The translations under genes and the position numbers were made by a program. Positions 60,331 to 64,000 of a DNA stretch of 64,000 nt are shown piece by piece. The stretch comes from Heligmosomoides polygyrus polygyrus (Eukaryota; Nematoda; Chromadorea; Rhabditida; Heligmosomidae): the NCBI GenBank assembly GCA_947396885.1, contig OX377206.1, positions 3,251,634 to 3,315,633 of the forward strand, in the 5' to 3' direction. Positions within the stretch are counted from its first letter, which is position 1. Each line of letters opens with the position of its first letter. The notes under the pieces were generated by a model. The model made no database searches, was not told the DNA's origin, and saw only the letters and a list, made by a program, of their open reading frames with translations.

Positions 60331-61271
60331 CAGGGCGGCTCAAAAAATGTATACACTGTTCGAAAGGTAATAACTTTTCTCACACTAAAGGCACTGACGA
60401 AATTAAGGACACATGTGAAAACTTAAGAAAACAAAAATTTTCTGAGATATGAGCGTTATGGAGTGCGCCATGCACTCGCCTGAAATTTTGAATTTTACAC
60501 TGGATTAATTGTGTTTCGCTTGGAGACTTGTTGTAAGTTCTTCACAAAGTGGCCGTTTCGATTGATTTGAGCTTCTTTTAGAGTTTAGAACTTAAAAACA
60601 CACTCGGCTTACAAAAAATGCAGATTGTCGGGTACAGTGCAGGCAGTATTTGAAAGGTTCCAACACTTCTGCTAGTGAAAGATCAGTGTAACGAGATTTC
60701 TGTTGCGTGTGAATGGACAAGATTGCGCCATGCCTCGCCTAAAACCTTGCATTTCAGACTCGATTGCTTGTGCCCGATAAAATGGTTGTTACAATCTTGT
60801 TACTACTTGGCCAGATTAACCTGCGCTGTGTTTTTTAACGTTTTTCGTCCCCAGTATTTGCAATTATGCCGATTAACCTCTCTATTCAGCTTCAATATTA
60901 CGTCATCAGTCTACAGAATCCGTCTTGGAAAGCAGGACCCTTGCTCACAATTAAACTGTACAATCAATATGTTCGAATTCTATGTGTCTTTCACGTTATT
61001 TTCAAATTTTAAACGGCAAAAGAAGCACAAATCAATCGATAGGCCACTTTGTGGAGAAGGTGTGGCAAGTATTCAGGGAAAGCACAATCAATCGAGTGTA
61101 AAATGCAAGGTTTCAGACGAGTGCATGGCGCAATCCATACCGCTCATATGTCAGAAAGTTTCCATTTTTTTAAAGCTTTCATATCACTCCTTAACTTCTT
61201 CAGTACCTTTACTGTGAGCAAGGCTATCACCTTTCAAACAGTGTTTGCATTCTTTGAACCATCCTGCATTG
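60331..61271. mobile_element. mariner-like foldback MITE, 941 bp, TA flanks
   Basis: The left end CAGGGCGGCTCAAAAAATG and the right end (inverse) CAATGCAGGATGGTTCAAAG are both flanked by TA (60329-60330, 61272-61273). Inverted similarity runs inward about 270 bp (ATATGAGCGTTATGG/ATATGAGCGGTATGG, GCGCCATGCACTCG, AAGTGGCC). A third, partial inner copy lies at 60720-60770. The 180-codon frame at 60675-61217 is accidental. No transposase motif is present. Confidence 0.75.
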
Positions 61272-61273
61272 TA

Positions 61274-62495
61274 GCTTTTCAGTGAATGAAATATCAAAAA
61301 GCCAACTTTTGCTGTAATCTTTTTTTTTGTGCAGAATTGATTTCGCATCACCTTGGCTCAATAAAAATTCTTTGCTCTATGCTCTAGTTCACCTCGAATT
61401 TTTTAGCGTTTGTAAAACAGATAGAGAGAAATGCTCCCGTCCACCCACTGGGATAGATCCTACAATCATTTTGAAGAACTAAGTTCTGCTTCTGACGTAT
61501 ACCGGCACGCTAATATCGGATTACCGGATCTTTTCTAGTCGGAGAGGGGCGACGCTAGATGAGTGAAGCAATTGTAAACAGTATGACATCTCCCCGCTAG
61601 GAAATTACAGAGAAAGGTCCTCTATTAGGTCACGGTGTTATCTCTGTGAGGTATTATAGTTTGCTTCCAGTTTCGTCGCCATTGTGAAAGAGTCGGAGTG
61701 GAATGCCCCCCCCCCCTTACTAGGACAGAACTCGGATCACCTACACGCTCTTTTTTCGTTGCCACAGCACCTCATTTGACTTACGTTTCGTCGCTTTCAT
61801 CTTCTTTAAACCCTCGGAAAGTCGGAAAAATTTGAATAAGCCCTCACTCCTCCATCCAACTTAACCATGCAGAATACTAGTGAACAATTGGTATCAACTG
61901 CTGTTCCTTCCCTGGAAGCCGATAGTCAACAAATAATTCCCAATGGAGTTAATAGTGAGCGTGAGAAGATACGCTAGCTTTGTCTGAGTCTTCTCGCTCG
62001 AACACAGTCACCGCACGCGTCCCCATTCTGGAAAAGTTGTCTCGTTGCCCAGTTTCTCTCAATTTCCCCTGATCCTGTCTCACGCCGTCGTCAATTTACT
62101 CTCTATTTTCCCGCTAATTTCGTCACAGGGGGACGCGCTCCGCTATAGATTAGGTATCGGGACTACATAGCTTCTTGAAGTCTGCTTTCACCAGATTGAA
62201 AAGGCGTTTGAGTGGGAAGTACCATAAAACTTTGCGACCAAGGACAGCAAGTCGAAGTGAATGCTACGGCAGGTGAAAGGCAAATTGGGTTAATAGCCCT
62301 AAGAGAACGTGCATTAGTCCGGATATAGCCACTACATCTGATCCCAATGCATCTGTTCATGAATTCAAGATTGAAAAAGAACATTTACGACCCATGGGCA
62401 AAAAAAAAATGAAGAATGGCTTTTCGCTATAGCTAGAAATGAGTAGAATCGACTCTAGGTAGCAAATTCCTCCTATATATTACCCATAGAGGTAA
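61274..62495. other. no feature recognised
   Basis: Mostly unique AT-rich DNA with a C homopolymer at about 61706-61716. No exon of the LRP gene could be recognised, though one or more may be present. Confidence 0.35.
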
Positions 62496-62522
62496 GCATA
62501 ACATAGGCCTTCACAAAGGTAA

Positions 62523-62640
62523 GGCCTATGTTATGCTTCGGCGACGCTGTGTTGCGCGGGCTGCTAGGCACTGCGTAGCAGCCCGCGTAACACTGCCGCC
62601 GACGTCGAGACAACAGCGTCGCCGAAGTATAACATAGGCC
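62523..62640. mobile_element. PIF/Harbinger-like MITE, 118 bp, TAA target duplication
   Basis: The ends GGCCTATGTTATGCTTCGGC and GCCGAAGTATAACATAGGCC are inverted, with TAA at 62520-62522 and 62641-62643. The inner hairpin GGGCTGCTAGGCACTGCGTAGCAGCCC matches the one at 38.3 kb. Immediately to the left (62498-62510) lies ATAACATAGGCC, the end of another copy. Confidence 0.88.
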
Positions 62641-63085
62641 TAAGTGAAACGCATACAAGTCGCCTTAAGTCTACGCGGTTTGCCTTCACTTTCAACTTCG
62701 TCACCACCAGAGAAGGCCTTCAAAGCATTTCTGTAGGAATTCAGCCTCTAGAGAGCTTTCTTACGAAAAAAATTAGCTGGTCAGGTTGGAAGGTAAAGTC
62801 TATGCATAGGACCAATCCTAATCCTAGTCGGGAGGAAGCGTACAATGTTCTGCATTCAGGTTCCCCTCACCGGAACTTATACAGGCTTCGGTTCTTGACA
62901 CATGTGAAGATTTCGGGCGAATTCGTGAATGGCGCAATTGTCACTTTCTGGTTGCCTCTCCCGACTAGGATCTACAGTAATCGCAATTTTCGACCTTAGA
63001 AATAAACCTGTGACATAATGGATTGAACTGAATTCGACGCTTTTCAGATAGGCAACAAAATAACTGTAGAGTGAACGAATTCAGT

Positions 63086-63142
63086 AAAACGAGAACCGCT
63101 GGTGAACCACGTAACCACTAAGCCATTGAGGGGCAACTCACT
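63086..63142 (-). other. tRNA-like box A sequence (SINE relic)
   Basis: On the minus strand CTCAATGGCTTAGTGGTTACG has a good box A and is followed by a worn CAGCGGTTCTCG. It is too incomplete to be a tRNA gene. Confidence 0.35.
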
Positions 63143-63469
63143 GAAATCGTAGAGAGAATCTTGGTTAGTTCAACCCTTTGGTCTAGAACAATTTGATGTT
63201 ACTCAAAATACTGTTCATTTCGTTTTTAAAAGACAATGCCTATCTATCATAGTCGGAAGGAGCGACCATAAAGGTGTTCCCGCTGTGATGCCACATCACT
63301 TGAATTTATCAAAGAACAGTAAATATCGTGAGACATCAAATGAAGCTGGTGAAGCTCTCGAAACAGGTTTAAGAGAGTTGATGATGAGTCAAAACATTAT
63401 GTACCCCCCAGGGATGAGCGGATTAACCGTTATCCGTTATCCGGTTTCCGGTGTGTTTTGACCTATCCG

Positions 63470-63519
63470 TTTTGTTGTTCGTTATCCGGTCGAAAATCGC
63501 CGAATAACGAACAACAAAA
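63470..63519. repeat. 16-bp inverted repeat with GC-rich loop
   Basis: TTTTGTTGTTCGTTAT at 63470-63485 is exactly complementary to 63504-63519, and CCGG/CCG pairs extend it imperfectly. CGTTATCCG repeats (63428-63490) precede it. It is probably the core of a small dispersed palindromic element. Nothing else is recognisable in 62644-64000. Confidence 0.75.
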
Positions 63520-64000
63520 TCTGGCTCATGACTACCTATCATTAGCTAAATTAATTTAGCCTTATGATTTTTTAGTTGAATATAAGGACAAGTTTTTACA
63601 AATCGTTTTGTGTTTTTTCCACTGTTAGTTGCTCGAATGCTAGGTCGGTGTCTTCTCTTAGTTCCCAATGGTATAATTATGTTAAACTATCTACCTGATA
63701 ACGCACCTCATAGCGCGTTTTAAAATGCAAAACACTGCCTTGCTCATTTCTAGTTGAGAGGTTTTCACCACAATTCCTTCTAGCATAATGTACGATCTCG
63801 AAAAACTGGTCGACAGAGGAGAAAGGGACAAACGTTCATATGAATTAACTGCCAGACATTCCACTTTTACATGATCTTTCAGCTCTTTGAAACTATGCTT
63901 CAGTGTTTCCAATGATAAGTTCTGGTGACTGGTCGATGGACTTATACTATGTGTACTCTAATACTTCCAAATAATTCCAGATCCATCTGTAGGTTTAGAA

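Noticed and set aside
60675..61217. 180-codon open frame on the plus strand
   Set aside because: It lies within the mariner-like MITE, with no transposase signature.

Overview
The window reads as invertebrate nuclear DNA, most likely from a parasitic clade V (hookworm/strongylid-like) nematode. Evidence: short GT-AG introns of 51-65 nt with TTTCAG-type acceptors in one gene, much longer transposon-filled introns in the other, mariner, RTE and gypsy relatives, and many tRNA-derived SINEs and foldback elements. The species assignment is inference. There is nothing bacterial here: no operons, Shine-Dalgarno sites or CRISPR.

Two host genes are supported and they converge. Positions 1-1483 (+) hold the last eight exons (337 codons) of an unrecognised protein ending in a basic KRRR motif and an acidic/serine tail. 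Positions 59143 down to 6511 (-) hold the 3' part of a giant LDL-receptor-related protein (LRP/megalin family). I placed about 40 exons (about 4.6 kb of coding sequence in 52.6 kb). Reading phase is continuous across nearly all junctions. From N to C: the end of one YWTD beta-propeller, EGF, propeller, EGF, propeller, EGF-like, propeller, EGF, three LDLa repeats, one transmembrane helix, and a Ser/Pro-rich tail with PPSY and no NPxY. The 5' part lies beyond the window or was not recognised between 59.2 and 64 kb.

The rest is mostly mobile DNA in the LRP introns, often nested. The clearest stack is at 15.6-24.0 kb: a foldback element is split by a degenerate gypsy LTR retrotransposon, whose reverse transcriptase is in turn split by a tRNA-derived SINE with a 14-bp target duplication. 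At 50.0-52.5 kb a mariner derivative, with inverted copies of its 3' end at both sides, carries another TA-flanked element inside its terminal repeat and ends within about ten bases of an LRP splice donor. PIF/Harbinger-like MITEs with TTA or TAA target duplications occur at 13.3, 37-38.4, 39.2, 44.6 and 62.5 kb. Long foldbacks lie at 30.1-31.5 and 45.5-47.1 kb, and an element with perfect 43-bp inverted ends at 39.4-40.4 kb. RTE fragments lie at 3.4, 33.1, 35.5 and 42.6 kb. A tandem/palindromic repeat field covers 47.3-49.2 kb, with relatives at 11.6 and 13.9-15.2 kb. At least seven copies of one SINE family are scattered through the window.

Nothing suggests that the genes act together as one pathway. 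The window is best read as a large receptor gene expanded by successive transposon insertions, some close to splice sites. All exon models come from reading frames and splice consensus only.
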